Origin: Polytrichum commune
Lineage: Eukaryota > Streptophyta > Polytrichopsida > Polytrichales > Polytrichaceae
DNA: 60,000 nt
Assembly (NCBI GenBank): GCA_950295325.1
Contig: OX485805.1
Location: forward strand, 31,547,501-31,607,500
Direction of reading: 5' to 3'
Shown here in pieces: positions 1 to 12,024 of this stretch. The notes beneath the pieces were generated by a model. It searched no databases, was not told where the DNA came from, and saw only the letters and a list, made by a program, of their open reading frames with translations. Both the position numbers and the translations under genes were made by a program. The first letter of the stretch is position 1. Every line of letters begins with the position of its first letter.

Positions 1-492
1 GAAGAATCAGCACCCCAATGTGAAATGTTGCCCGTCGAGCGCATGACTTCACGCGATTACCAAATCTCTCTCATTGAAGCAAGGGGCCCTAATTCAAGGG
101 GTCTTCAAATGTTGCGTGCGGGATTACTCAGCCTTGATAAGAACTATGTCCCTCCATCGGTCACCACTACAGTTCAGAATCGCAACTTCAATGCGCAGGG
201 TGCTGAGCTCAATGAGGCCAACCAATTGGACGGCTCAACTACTCCCAAAGGATCATTACGGATCGCCCATCCCCTTGCTACTCGCGAGTCCCAAATTGCG
301 CTTATTGAATCAGCAGGCCCTAATTCAAGAGGTGTAAGAGTATTGCGTGCTGGGATGGCTGAGAAAGCAAAGACCCAACCCCCTCAACCAGTCCAGCCAA
401 CGGTCAGCCTCCTTGTGGATGCCATGCCACATATCCGCAATAGTGAAGGACAAAACTATCGCCTATACCCTAAATATGGGTGGCAATTGTAG
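1..492 (+). CDS. 3' part of unrecognised coding region with duplicated motif
   Basis: The reading frame is open from base 1, so the start lies outside the window; the first internal ATG is at 25 and the stop (TAG) is at 490-492. I do not recognise the family. The visible feature is an internal duplication: a segment with the core LIEARGPNSRG followed by LRAG recurs about 75 residues later as LIESAGPNSRG followed by LRAG. Both copies are preceded by a charged residue plus a short polar stretch (RDYQIS, RESQIA). Between and after them the protein is rich in Asn, Pro and Gln and looks unstructured. No signal peptide or membrane segment is visible. It may be an exon of the same gene as the block at 731-1174, but no in-phase donor site is obvious. 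It could also be the end of a transposon-borne gene. The repeated motif makes chance reading unlikely. Confidence 0.45.
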   Translation, partial: EESAPQCEMLPVERMTSRDYQISLIEARGPNSRGLQMLRAGLLSLDKNYVPPSVTTTVQNRNFNAQGAELNEANQLDGSTTPKGSLRIAHPLATRESQIALIESAGPNSRGVRVLRAGMAEKAKTQPPQPVQPTVSLLVDAMPHIRNSEGQNYRLYPKYGWQL

Positions 493-730
493 ATGGTGGA
501 ACCCCAAAAGTGTGCGAATTTGTGTAGCATTAGAGTTCAACACTAAAATATATAAGAGGTGACCCAACTTATTCATTACCCACTTCATGTATATTAGGCA
601 ACATCTGCATTTCTAGTATGCTCCCATGTGCAGCTCCATATATGTATAGCATCAGCATCCGCATGAATATGCATCTGGATGGCCAATTTGTTGCACAATT
701 AACCACCACGCACAAATGTTTTGACGGCAG

Positions 731-1174
731 GACAATACGGAGGAGAACCTCCCAATCGCGGCACTGTTGGAAGCATGTCGGATGGACCAAGGGACTGATG
801 AGGAAGATGCCCAGGTGGATCCCCTACTGGGAGAGAGTACAATTGACTACGAGTTTAACTTCTTGGCAGAGGAGATTGATATCCTTACGGCTAATTTTAT
901 GAGACTTCAAACGACAATGACCACTGCTCAAGAGCGATATACGTGGTGTCTTTTGCTGAGCGAGCGCATATATGACCTTGAGATGGTGGTGCTTGCGGCA
1001 CAACATATTGGGTTTGACTCGCAGCAAATGGCCTATATCGAGAGCAAAATCCCCAACTTGGTGTACATGGAGCAAGTTACGTGGGAACAATCTTTAGAAA
1101 TCAAACGTCATTTGGAAAACCTATACCATCCAGGCTTTGAGATGATGGCCAGTCAGCTCAAAAACGTAGAGTAA
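731..1174 (+). CDS. Unrecognised acidic/helical coding block, possible terminal exon
   Basis: An open frame runs from just after a stop at 722-724 to a TAG ending at 1174. A plausible splice acceptor (TTTTGACGGCAG) ends at 730, with a branch-like TTAAC upstream, so this could be a last exon; otherwise the first ATG is at 782. The product starts acidic (DNTEENLP..., then DQGTDEEDAQ) and continues as a long stretch with helical, heptad-like spacing (EEIDILTANFMRLQTTM and LSERIYDLEMVVLAAQ), ending in LKNVE. This suggests a helical or coiled-coil domain. I recognise no family or catalytic motif. Its nearness to the 1-492 block on the same strand suggests one split gene. Chance open frame remains possible. 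Confidence 0.35.
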   Translation, partial: DNTEENLPIAALLEACRMDQGTDEEDAQVDPLLGESTIDYEFNFLAEEIDILTANFMRLQTTMTTAQERYTWCLLLSERIYDLEMVVLAAQHIGFDSQQMAYIESKIPNLVYMEQVTWEQSLEIKRHLENLYHPGFEMMASQLKNVE

Positions 1175-2340
1175 TTCATAGTTTTTTAGTGTGGATGATC
1201 CACAATTGTAGATTAATTCCATTTCCATTAATTTAAAGTCCGTTATACTTGGCACAGTATTTATACACTATATATATCCTAGCATAGACCTAGTGTTTAG
1301 TTGAAATCCAATGTGGGTGCATTTACCCAATTGCAGGACAATTTATTTTAGATTAATTAAATCAACAGGCAAGCAAACATGTGGGTTCAAGGCGTTTTTC
1401 ATCTCGCATGTGTTCAACACGATACGTTCCACTCACGTTCCCAATGTGTTCCCAATGTGTTCCCAATGCCTTCAACACTATCATCACAGAAGTCCCAAAA
1501 TAACCCCAAAGTCCCATAATGTTTAATATCGTGTTTGGTACGTAAACATCAAATTTGATGGCTTGTCTTTCTTTTCTTCCCTTTCTTCTTTATGTAGGGA
1601 AGTTAAAAGAATTGAATGTTACAAACATCAAGTATGCGATTACAATTATCCTCTCAATTGTAGTCATTAAGATTGTTTATGACTTCCAAGGACTTCACTA
1701 TGAAGTACTCAATAGATTTATTCTCTATACCTCATGGTATGCACAAATCTCAAGTGACATTGTCAATTTGATCGATTCAAGATCAAACCCTGCTTGCAAA
1801 TGTTCCACCACATTATGATATTATGTAATATTAATCGATCATAGAATGTTTTCCATCAAAATAATGAAACTTATGATTTTGATGAATTTTTCAAATATTT
1901 TAATTTCAAAATTTACCAAAATATTTTTGTGTTTCGAACCATGAGGACACGCTCCCCTTTGTTTGCTGGTGCGCTATAATTTAACTTCTCTCTTGTGGTA
2001 ATTCTTAAATGATATTTGTAAACATTATTTCATGACATCTTAGAAAGGGCCCTCAAATCCTTAATGCGTTAAAGCACAAGGGCCCTGAAGCAGAAGGACC
2101 TCTGTCGACTATCTAGGATTTAGCTAGATATTACCATTGGCGAAAGTGGTCATCTATAGTATTCCTAGATATTGGGACAGGGGAACTCTCCGGTCACCGG
2201 CGTCCAGGGTCCTAAGTTTTGCGGGATGATGAGTCTTCTCCAGAACTGCAGATTTTGCGCCAGAGGAGAGAGAGAGAGTGAGAGATTCTGACGTCGGAGA
2301 TTAGAGTTGCACAGGTTGTTGTTCTCTGTTGTTGTTTGGA
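1175..2340. other. Intergenic region upstream of the G-patch gene
   Basis: No gene recognised. It is AT-rich, with three tandem copies of the 12-mer TTCCCAATGTGT near 1438-1472. Two GGGCCC cores at 2048-2086 and a short GA run near 2264-2285 belong to the presumed promoter and 5' UTR of the downstream gene. Confidence 0.5.
2046..2088. promoter_or_regulatory. Paired AGGGCCCT motifs upstream of the G-patch gene
   Basis: AGGGCCCT occurs twice about 30 bp apart, flanking a near-palindromic TTAATGCGTTAA. GGGCCC/GGCCCA motifs are known TCP-type (site II) promoter elements of plant housekeeping genes. They lie about 270-310 bp upstream of the start codon at 2359. The assignment is inference from motif and position. 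Confidence 0.25.
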
Positions 2341-2358
2341 CAAATTAATTACCTCTCC

Positions 2359-4754
2359 ATGGCGGCCGATGAAGACGATGACTACATGGGCGATCTTGAG
2401 CGATTCATACCCAAGGAGGACCTCCTTCCTGTCAAGGTAATCTTTCCTTCACCTATCAATCTTACATTCAATCCTACGCCCCGAAAATCATAATCAATTG
2501 AAAAAAATACTACTCATCGATCACGGATGGGATATTCGGCCTACACTTGTCACAATGCTTCGCTAAGCCGACCTCCCGATTGAATTAGGGTTTATTTTTC
2601 AGTTGATCTTCGTATTTCGTCCACAATTTCGGGCATTGTGAGCAATTGAAAAAGAAAAGAAATGAAAGCGTTGAGAGATCGTGGTAGCATGGCATAGGGA
2701 TGGGATTTTATACTTATGCGGTATGGAGGAGATTGTTTAGCCTTCACTCGTTGAATTGCTTCGCTAACCTCCGGATGGTATTAGATTTTTTGGTCTTTTT
2801 ATATGGTTACCAATTTCGCGAGTCATATTCGAGTTTAAAGCATATACTACTCATTGATCACTGATGGGATGTTCGGCCTTCAGTTGTCACATTGCTTCGC
2901 TAAAGTAACCTCCCGATTGAATTAGGGTTTATATTTCGGTTGATCTTCATATTTGCTCCACTATTTCGGGAATTGTGGGCTGCTTGTTATGGATATTGAA
3001 AAAGAAAAGAAACGAAACTGTTTGAGAAATTATGATAGCATGGCATAGTGATGAAGTTGTATACTCATGCGGCATGGAGGGGATGTTCGGCCTTCACTTC
3101 CTAAATTGCTTCGCTAATTTCCGGATTGTAATAGAGTTTATTCTTCAATTTGATCTTCTTATATAGTTTACAATTTCGGGAGTTGTGAGCTCCTTGTCTG
3201 TTGAGTGGTAAGGTACGGAGATTGAAATAAGAAGAAAAAAAAGGCTGTTTGAGAAATCGTGGTATCATGCCATAGTGAGGGAGTTGTATCCTCATGCGAC
3301 ATGGACCTTCGCTATGGCAGGTACGGAAGGAGAAAGGGGGCACTGGGAAGAAGGAAAAGGTGAATTGGAAAGAGAAGAGGAAGTCGAAGGAGGCGAAGAA
3401 GGTGATGACTGAAGCGGAGCAACGGCAAGAGGGGCTTGCTGCTGCCATACCTTCTTCCAACATTGGCTTCAAACTGTTACAGCAGATGGGGTATCAACCC
3501 GGTAACGCCCTAGGAAAGCATGGGCAGGGGACGATAGAGCCAGTGAATGTAGACCTGAAGTTCAACCGCACAGGGCTGGGCAGGGACAGGGTTGTGCAAG
3601 AGGAGAAGATACTCAAGACAAAGTTTAAAGCCCTTGCGCAGGAGAGAAAGCGGAAGAAGGTGGATGAACTTCAGGTAGGGTTCCAAGAACGGAGAAGGGG
3701 CACTTGGCAAAGCCGGAAACTCGTGAGTGACTACCGCAAAGCATGCACAGCTCTTTTACAGCTTGAGGAACGTGCTGCTGCTGCTGCTTCTATGGAAGGA
3801 GGAGTGTCAAAGGAGGGTTCACAAGAGCCAAGGGCTGCTGCAACCAATGGTGTCGAGAAAGAAGGTGATGCTGATGAAGAGGAAGAAGAGGAGGTTATTA
3901 CAGAAGAGGTGAACGTGCTTTTCTTGGTCTCTCTCACACCAATGGTGTGATTGTTGCGTGCAATCTAGTTCCTGTAGTATTGCTGTCGTTACAGAGACGC
4001 ATGTTTGTTATCATACTATCATTTTGTAGTATTGGCAATTCTATTGTCTTTTCTTCTTTGGACAAGGTTATTTGATTTTTGGCTTCAGAGACTGTCGTTT
4101 CTTTTACAGTTGATGTGAAATTTTGACATTTCTGGTTGTTGAATCTACACGAGTGTGCATGCCAAAGCATAGTTTTCTGGTTTGGCGATTTTGTCAAGTG
4201 TATTGAATGTCTAGCAACTTGCCTTAAGTAAATGAAGTATGCTCGATGAGCTCTTAAAGCTTTTACTGCAATTCATGGTGTGAAAACCTACATTCGAGGA
4301 ATATTTACTAATTTAATCAGGTGATATGATACAGATGCTACAGGTGACATTATCAAGGTTGCGTGCCATTTTCAATTACTGCTTGTATTGTGGTTTCCAG
4401 GTTTGTACACATGGTTCCCATAACCTGAAATTGTCTAGCTTGGTCCTACGTAATAAAAGGCGAATTTTCTGAACCACTATTGGATTGTGTGTTATATCAG
4501 AGGATATCTGTAGTCAATCTGCACAAGTTAAATGGCTGAATACCATTGAGGTGTAAATCTTGATTTCTTTGCTAATTTTAGCTAATGGGAAACTGTACAT
4601 TCAAAATTTATGGAAATCTATCATGCTGAAGATCTTGGAGAGGTCATATACTTAGTTTCACTAACATGTTGTGCAAATGTTTGGAATGGTGCAGTATGAT
4701 TCTGCAGAGCAACTTCAATCAAATTGTCCAGGGGAGGAGGAAGATGATCACTGA
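2359..4754 (+). CDS. G-patch and DUF4187 domain protein, GPATCH11 (CCDC75)-like; 4 exons
   Basis: Predicted coding exons are 2359-2436, 3321-3908, 4335-4400 and 4695-4754, giving 263 residues. Introns are 884, 426 and 294 bp, all GT-AG and all phase 0. The start (MAADEDDDYMGD) matches the acidic, DYM-containing N terminus of GPATCH11. Residues about 27-60 are a Lys/Glu-rich helix. Residues about 73-117 are the G-patch, with GFKLLQQMGYQPG, ALGKHGQG and GLGRD. A basic linker and an acidic run (DADEEEEEEV) follow. Exons 3 and 4 encode the DUF4187 tail: CLYCGFQY followed by QSNCPG, with the CxxC...C pattern of a probable small zinc site. Family length (human protein about 260-285 residues) agrees. 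In this family the G-patch is an RNA-helicase/RNP-binding module of nuclear proteins; a role in splicing or RNA processing here is inferred. No canonical AATAAA is seen close after the stop. Confidence 0.9.
2520..3320 (+). repeat. Diverged tandem repeat filling intron 1 of the G-patch gene
   Basis: Units begin with variants of TGTTCGGCCTTCACTTGT and continue with TTGCTTCGCTAA, CTCCGGATTG, AATTTCGGGA, TTGAAAAAGAAAAGAAA, GATAGCATGGCATAG and TACTCATGCGGCATGGAGG. Starts fall near 2534, 2733, 2872 and 3086, so spacing ranges from about 140 to 215 bp because of internal deletions. A fifth start (CATGGACCTTCGCTATGGCAG, near 3300) runs directly into the exon 2 acceptor. Confidence 0.75.
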
Positions 4755-7211
4755 ATCACCTACAATCTTACAAGGTCAGAGCAAGAAATTGAGTACTCCT
4801 GCTTAGTCACTGTGCATAGATGTTAAGGGTAATGAAGCAGTACAAAAATCTTGTGCAGAGCAAGAGGCCATACCTCTTATATACATTTTGAATCAAGATG
4901 TTAGTGTAGAGTGTATATTTGCAATCAATACAAGTAGGAGCAAGTTATGTATTGTTGTAAAATCCTTACTTGATAGTAATATTGGGTTAGAGATTCTTAG
5001 TATATGTACCTAAAATCTCTCCTGCATTGATTCTAATGTACCTCTGATGTTTTAATTTTAGAAATTAAAATTGTCTTTATTGAAGCAGGAGTCCTATCAA
5101 TGGTCAATATAAATGTTGCTACATTGATGTCTTCTCTATCTTTGAAACTTAGTGAACTTGTGGTGGTCTTTGTAGGATGTAATCTCCTCAAGGCAGGCAA
5201 TTGTGGCAAAGTTCCAGGACGCATCAGAGGTCTAGCCCATTGAAGTGACATCACATGGCTCAAGATTTTGTTCATGGAGTCTCTTTTGTACTCAAGTATA
5301 ATGCAGACATTTCTTGTACATGATGTGAAATGTTGAGGCTTTGTCAGTCTTTAAGGGTTGCAGTTAAATTGACTGTAAATTCTAGTTTAGTTGAAGAGCA
5401 AAACATTTGTGAAATTTGTACATAGACGCTCTTAAGCTCTGAATGTCTATGTATCATAGCTTCATTGTTGGTTGCATCTGCAATGCACACTCCATATTGC
5501 CTGCATGACTCAATATAATCATTGAATTTTCTCAAATTTAAGTCATTAACAGGGGGACACCAGTACCATGAAGTCACAACATTAAGAATCATAAGCTCTA
5601 GTATACAAATGTGCTTGAAAGTGCTCATGACGTGTTTTTTCTTTGTCAAAATGGATGTCACTTGAGAAGAGTGACTACACATCAATTGCTAAAGAAAGGT
5701 GGTAGTAAACGTTTGTGAGCACTTGTGCATCTTTGCAGCATTTGATCTAGTATGTGCTTCTCAATGACTGCAGGTGAGTGGCTCGAGGTCAAACAAGCTC
5801 AGTGGTGAAGCTCTTACAAGTTACAACCCTTGATTGCCTTGCTTCACAGCCACAATCGGGAAATTATGGGTTGGTGATGTACTTGACCTCCCTTTGAATT
5901 GCTTGATGGCTACCTCATTTGTGTATTATGGATTGGTGATGTACTCCCTCCTTTTGACTCCATTGATGTCTACCCTAGTTTGTAGAATAGAGATGGTGCT
6001 GTGGTAGCTCATAATGTACATGGCTAAACTTAACTGACGAGATACACCTAAAATTAACTTCTAGAACCGTAATTACAGTAATGGGGTGTTTCTTCTCAAA
6101 CGTGTCACATAGGTTATGGAATTTGTTGTCTTAAAATATATCATTTGTGGAAACTGAGCAGATTGTTGCATGCAAGTTTGCAGTTGCTGTCAAGGAATGG
6201 ATGGTAATCGGGAAATCGTGGCAGCAATGGAGTTGACACAGTTGCATCTCACGCATCTTACTTAGGGTGGAATATATGCATGTGCATCAAGGCAAATCTG
6301 AATAGACAATCTTGAGAAATGACTATCAGTATTGATAACTTAAATTTGCTTGTCCAAAGGAGGTATGTGTTCAAAATGATCACTTTTAAAATTATGTGTT
6401 ATGTTTAAAACAGCTATTCTCTATTCTCTACTTCTTGAACAGCATGTGTCTTTGAGGCCTCGCAACATTCATTTTCCTTGTGTGTTTATTGTGTGTTGTG
6501 TGTTTTTTCTTTCTCTTTTCATTTTTTGGGATCAAATGGTGATTCGCCCATTGAAAGGTAAAGAGTACACCACACTGGGTGACCCAGTCACCTCAAGCCA
6601 GGCTAGTGAGGGAGAAGAGCATGAAAGCATGAACCAAACCTAAAGTAGAAACACACCAAGTGAGAGACAGAGATAGACCTAAAACACAAACTCAACAGGC
6701 GAATGACAAAGACACCAACCACACAATCAAGCCAAACCTGCTCTAGCAATGGCCAGAAGCTTCACAACAAGTCTATTGCTGGTAAATGCTAGAAAGAAGC
6801 TACCACCATTTCGCACCACAAGAAGCTCTTGAACACTTTACAGCCGCACACACTCATGCTGTGGTGGTTTATGAGCCTAAACAACCTTATTACCGATTGG
6901 AATGCAAATAAGGTTTTGGGCTGCCCATGTTTGGTTGAAGTGCTCAAAATGCTACTTGCTGGCATTTGGGAAGGGTCTGCTTCGAAACAAATCCTCATGT
7001 ACTCCTGAAGTTGAACCTCCAACTTTAGATGACTATATCATTGCTAGTTTTGAAAGTGGGAAGTTAGTGGTCCATAAATTAATCTTGACAATTTTCTGTC
7101 GTGGATAAATGTTGGATAAGATCCACATTACATTTGAAAGTTTAAGAATGTTGTGAATTCTTTGGAATAGATGTGGTCCCCAATGAATACATGTTTTAGT
7201 GTTGTGCTTTC
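4755..7211. other. 3' flank of the G-patch gene and intergenic DNA
   Basis: The first few hundred bases probably include the 3' UTR. A tandem duplication of about 65 bp is visible at roughly 5860-5985 (ATTATGGGTTGGTGATGTAC and ATTATGGATTGGTGATGTAC, each followed by similar text ending GATGTCTACC or GATGGCTACC). No other gene is supported; a 113-codon minus-strand frame at 5344-5685 resembles nothing I know. Confidence 0.4.
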
Positions 7212-7242
7212 TAGGGTATAGGGTTTGGGGTTTAGGGTTTAG
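7212..7242 (+). repeat. Short interstitial telomere-like repeat
   Basis: About four degenerate copies of the plant telomere unit TTTAGGG/TTTGGGG lie head to tail, ending GGGTTTAGGGTTTAG. Such short interstitial runs are common in plant promoters (telo-boxes) and at repair sites. Confidence 0.55.
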
Positions 7243-9104
7243 TCATTAACACCACAATCTTGATTGTTGTGTTTAATCTCGTGAGTGGAGCATCAAAGTC
7301 ATGTTGGTTGATTTCTAGTGAAATTTAGAATTCCTTCCACAGCATAAATGTTGTGCCAAACAATGACACGCCTTTGGTTGTGAGGTGGAGCATGTAATTA
7401 TGTGAAGCATTTGTGCAAAGAGTCAGCCATGTAAAGCTAACCAGGTTCGTGTGTGTTGTTCTAGCACGTTGCACCCATGCATACAAATTAATGTCCTGGG
7501 CATATATATCAATGTCCCAAACCATCCGTGCACCCGTGCATGGTGCATATGGACTATGAATCATTATGTAGTCTTAAGAGAAAGCTTCAAGCAATTTCTT
7601 TTTTCGCCCTATCCTCAACTCCCCTTAAACCCTTTAAATGGCCTCCCACCACTTGGCTATAAGTCCTAGCCAACCCCATGCATGTAAGCATGTTGAAACC
7701 CCCCACCCCGGTGCCGGGTCTCACTTAGCCATAGGGCAAAGTAGGACAAATTCATTTTTTTCAAAAAGGAAGTTTATTTCCCATTAAATATAGTTTGGCA
7801 ATCATAAAGCAAAAGGATGGTAACATGCTTTATGTGGAGGGCTTGCAAAGAGATATCACTTTTGAGGTTCACATGATAATGTTGATCAAAATACGTATTG
7901 GTTTCTCTTGTTTAGGTTTTGTGACTCCGCTAATATAGCAGAGCTTTGATTGGGACACACACATTGGCGAAACCTTCGAGTGACCATGGAACTTGAGATC
8001 CTCAAAAGGCCTATTTTTATGCCTGCATTATCCACTGTTATGGTCCAAAGGGTTTTGCAGTGGGAGAGGCAAAAGAGGTTCTCTCTTTGCAAATGTCAAG
8101 GGATCATGGCAGAGAAATGCCTTTTCTTTTTCTTTTTCTTTTTCCTCAAACATTTCCACAATTCCAAAGAAGGGAAGAAGAAGGGGAGAAGGTCAAACAT
8201 GAAGAAAACTCCCAAAACTACCATTTTTGACATTTAAAAAAAAAAAATCAGCACATTCATTTTTTGGTGCATGGTCACTTCTCTTGGTCCATGTTTGGTT
8301 TACACCTTGTTAGGGGGCCAAAGGCTTGAAAAATGTATTTTTTTAGAAATTGGACAATGGAAGTGTGACCATGGATAAATGCCCTCTGACATGAGACAAC
8401 TTCATGGTAACCACTTTAGGTCGCAACAAAACCTTGACATTTTGTGAATTGCTTAAAAATCACACAACTTCAAATTTTCATGAACTCGAGTTGTATCGGC
8501 ATTATAACGATTTTTCCAAATTTTTACAACATTCTTCACAATAAGTTTTGCATACATGTCATGACAAGTGCTCAACACGTCCATTATGGGCACTTCTACC
8601 TTAGTCAACATGGCACCAACGAATGCTAAAACTTCAAACTAGCCTCGATCGGTTTATAAATGTTGCCGTGGGCTAGATCACATTCGGTCACTTAAGCCAT
8701 CAAACTCCTTTAGCATGTGAACGAACTCCATGAATTAACTTGAGAATAATGACAGTGTTGTCAACTTGAATATTTGTAATTTTGACCGGGTATTGTCACA
8801 CTGGTTCCCAATGAAGAGGAGTTCCCACGCAGGTGCGGGCAGGAAGACCGGGCAGTGAAGGAGGTGTGGGAGGGGCGGGACCCAGCCAAATGAAGATGTG
8901 ATCTAGCCCAGGGCATAAGTGTTGAACTTCAAGTCAGTAAGCAACAAATATCTATCTGTAAATAATGAGTCAATAGTGGTGGGAGCTCAGTTGAAGAGCC
9001 GTGAGCTTAACTTATGGATCCAAAATGGTAAATATCTTCAATTCGAAGAATGCTATACTGATACTTCCAAAAGAAGATATTTGGTCCTATTACCCGAATC
9101 AAGG
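7243..9104. other. Intergenic DNA with a CTTTTT microsatellite and a GC-rich block
   Basis: No gene recognised. A (CTTTTT)n stretch lies at about 8121-8146. A GC-rich block at about 8815-8900 (with GGTGCGGGCAGGAAGACCGG) stands out from the AT-rich surroundings and directly precedes the satellite array; its origin is not recognised. Confidence 0.4.
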
Positions 9105-10909
9105 ACGTATGCACGATATTTTCAGTCGAGTTCTATCTTTCGGTGTGCATCGTCAATGATTTTATGAGTATTGTGGGCCCGATAAGTGGTTCATAGTATC
9201 AAGGTCTCGGTTTTGTTCTTCAAACATTAGAGGTATTACATGGTCTTCTCATTGGTTCTCTTCCACTAGATGTTTATTAAAACTACGAATGCAAATTTAG
9301 AATTATCAACTTGGTAGATCATAAAATTGGACATATGCACGATATTTTCAGTCGATTTCTATCTTTCAGGTGTTCATCGCTAATGATTTAATGAGTATTG
9401 TGGCCCCGATAAGTGGTTCATAGTATCAAGGTCTCGGTTTTGTTCTTAAAACATTAGAGGTATTACATGGTCTTCTCATTGGTTCTCTTCCACTAGATGT
9501 TTATTAAAACTACGAATGCAAAAATTAGAATTATCAACTTGGTAGATCATAAAATTGGACAGGTGCACAATATTTTCAGTCGATTTCTATCTTTCAGGTG
9601 TTCATCGCTAATGATTTAATGAGTATTATGGGCCCGATAAGTGGTTCATAGTATCAAGGTCTCGGTTTTGTTCTTAAAACATTAGAGGTATTACATGGTC
9701 TTGTCATTGGTTCTCTTCCACTAGATGTTTATGAAATCTATGAATGCAAATTTAGAATTACCAACTTGATAGATCATAAAATTGGACATACGCATGACAT
9801 TTTCAGTCAATTTCTATCTTTCAAGTGTCCATCATTAATGGTTTTATGAGTATTGTGGGACCGATAAGTGGTTCATAGTATGAAGGTCTCAGTCTTGTTC
9901 CAAAACATTACGGGTATTACATGGTCGTCTCATTGGTTCTCTTCCGCTAGATGTTTATAAAATCTATGAATGTAAATTTAGAACTACCAACTTGATAGAT
10001 CACAAAACTCGACATTTGCATGATATTTTAAGTCGAGTTCTACCTTTCGTGTCCATTGTCAATGGTTTTTTTTATGAGTATTGTGGGACCAATAAGTGGT
10101 TTGTAGTATAAAGATCTTGGTTTTGTTCCAAACACTACGGCTATTACATGGTCTTCTCATTGGTTCTCTTCCACTAGATGTTTATAAAGTCTATGAATGT
10201 AAATTTAGAACTACCAACTTGATAGATCATAAAACTTGACATATGCACGATACTTTCCCTCGAGTTCTACCTTTTAGTGTCCATTGTCAATGGTTTTACG
10301 AGTCTTGTGGGAGTGATAAGTGGTTCGTAGTATTAAGGTCCAACGCTCGTTTCAAACACCGGGTATTACATGGTCTTCTCATTGGTTCTCTCCGCTAGAT
10401 ATTTATAATATCTATGAATGCAAATCTAGAGCTACCAACTTGATAGATCATAAAACTAGACATGTGCATGATATTTTCAGTCGAGTTCTATCTTTGAGTG
10501 TCCATTGTCAATGGTTTTATGAGTCTTGTGGGACTGATAAGTGGTACATAGTACTAAGGTCTAACTCTTGTTTCAAACACTACGGGTATTACATGGTCTT
10601 CTCATCGGTTCTCTTCCACTAGATATTTATAAAATCTATAAATGTAAATTTAAAACTACCAACTTGATAGATCACAAAACTAGACATGTGCATGATATTT
10701 TCAGTCAAGTTCTATCTTTGAGTGTCCATTGTCAATGGTTTTATGAGTATTGTGGGACCAATAAGTGGTTCGTAGTATTAAGGTCTTGGTCTTGTTCCAA
10801 ACACTACGGGAATTACGCGGGTGGCCTTCTCATTGATTCTAGACTTTTGCTAGATGGTCATGATATCTATGAATGCATGTTACAACTACAACTTCATAGA
10901 TCATAAAAA
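9105..10909 (+). repeat. Eight-copy tandem satellite, unit ~225 bp
   Basis: The anchor GCACGATATTTTCAGTCGAG (or close variants) recurs at 9111, 9338, 9565, 9792, 10018, 10245, 10466 and 10690, giving spacings of 227, 227, 227, 226, 227, 221 and 224 bp. Other conserved landmarks are TATGAGTATTGTGGG, GATAAGTGGTTC, TACATGGTCTTCTCATTGG, TTCCACTAGATGTTTAT and AACTTGATAGATCATAAAA. Copies 1-3 are nearly identical to one another. Later copies share variants such as GTCCATTGTCAATGG, pointing to local homogenisation. The unit length is not a multiple of three, so the long frames seen at 10320-10622 and 10568-10906 are not evidence of a repeat protein. Confidence 0.95.
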
Positions 10910-12016
10910 TTGTTGAGTGGGAAAGAAAACAATCATGGCAAGGTCATCCGACTCTCATAGGGAGGAGACATTGTCCAATGTGTATAAGGTATATGGACCT
11001 TATGTGAGCACTTATATTTGAGTGATATGTATCATGATCGCACGATATTAAAACAAGCACAAAAAAAAGACACGTGCTACGATGAGATTGGACCATGTGC
11101 TTATAATATAGATGCATCATTCTAAATTTAAGAGGAAGGGACTCCTCCTTGACTTCATTCTAACAATTACATTCTTGACATTGATTCTAAACTTGAAATG
11201 ACACTATGTATCGTTCATAATTGCCATTCGTATGAGATAATTTCTGATTTGATCCAACAATTTGATTGTGTGTGGAGTTAGAAGTGCCCACAATAGGACC
11301 ACATTCCTTATGTTGTAGAGCATGTGGTATTCACGCTACCTACGTCAAAATGCATGTCAAGGAGAGTAGTATGATGACATCTAGTCTAGGCTCTTTACAA
11401 CATGTTTCGCTCTAAACTCTTAACCATAACCCCATTATAGACCTTGACTCATTCTCAAACTTACTTTTTGTCACTATGTGAAGACACGACCTCCCATTGT
11501 TCCCTAATATGACAAATTAGTGTGGGAAGAGGATAACTTTTGATACCTCGTCGTACCTAGTCTTTCCACATGCAAACTACTATAGATCTGTGCCATCTCG
11601 ACACATTGCACCTCGCACATGATTTAATGTCCGTGGTCATTCCTACACCGTCCGTTCAACATGTCATTGTTGATGGTCAACTGTTTTTGGAATGACAGGG
11701 AAGGATCAGAGGGCAACACCTCACCATGCATGTTCCAAATGGTAGTATATGGGAAGTCATTATTATTCATCGGTTTCGGAGAGTTGTGTTGATTATAATT
11801 GTCTAGTAATCTGATATGTGATTTTGAACACGTTAGGAATTCAAAGCTACATCATGTATGTTTGGCATTTGGTTCCATTTGTGAGACATTGCATCGTCAT
11901 AATTTGCCTCAATGATGTGATTCAATATATTGCTTCATCTTCTTTGTATTGTGAATGCTAATGTGGGATAATGTAGAGAGATTGTTTTTAGGTTTTTATG
12001 ATTATTGCAAGGGCAT
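10910..12016. other. Intergenic DNA
   Basis: No gene recognised. A weak, diverged piece of dispersed repeat R1 (GAGATTGGACCATGTGCT) lies near 11000-11110. Confidence 0.35.
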
Positions 12017-12024
12017 GCAAAAGC

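Noticed and set aside
5344-5685. 113-codon minus-strand frame
   Set aside because: No recognised motif, no supporting splice context, AT-rich neighbourhood; chance frame is the simplest reading.
10320-10906. Overlapping 100-112-codon frames in the satellite
   Set aside because: They fall in tandem units whose length is not a multiple of three; a repeat protein would not keep frame, so they are treated as incidental.
9105-10909. CRISPR-like repeat array
   Set aside because: The whole ~225-bp unit is conserved with no unique spacers, and the context is a plant nuclear genome.
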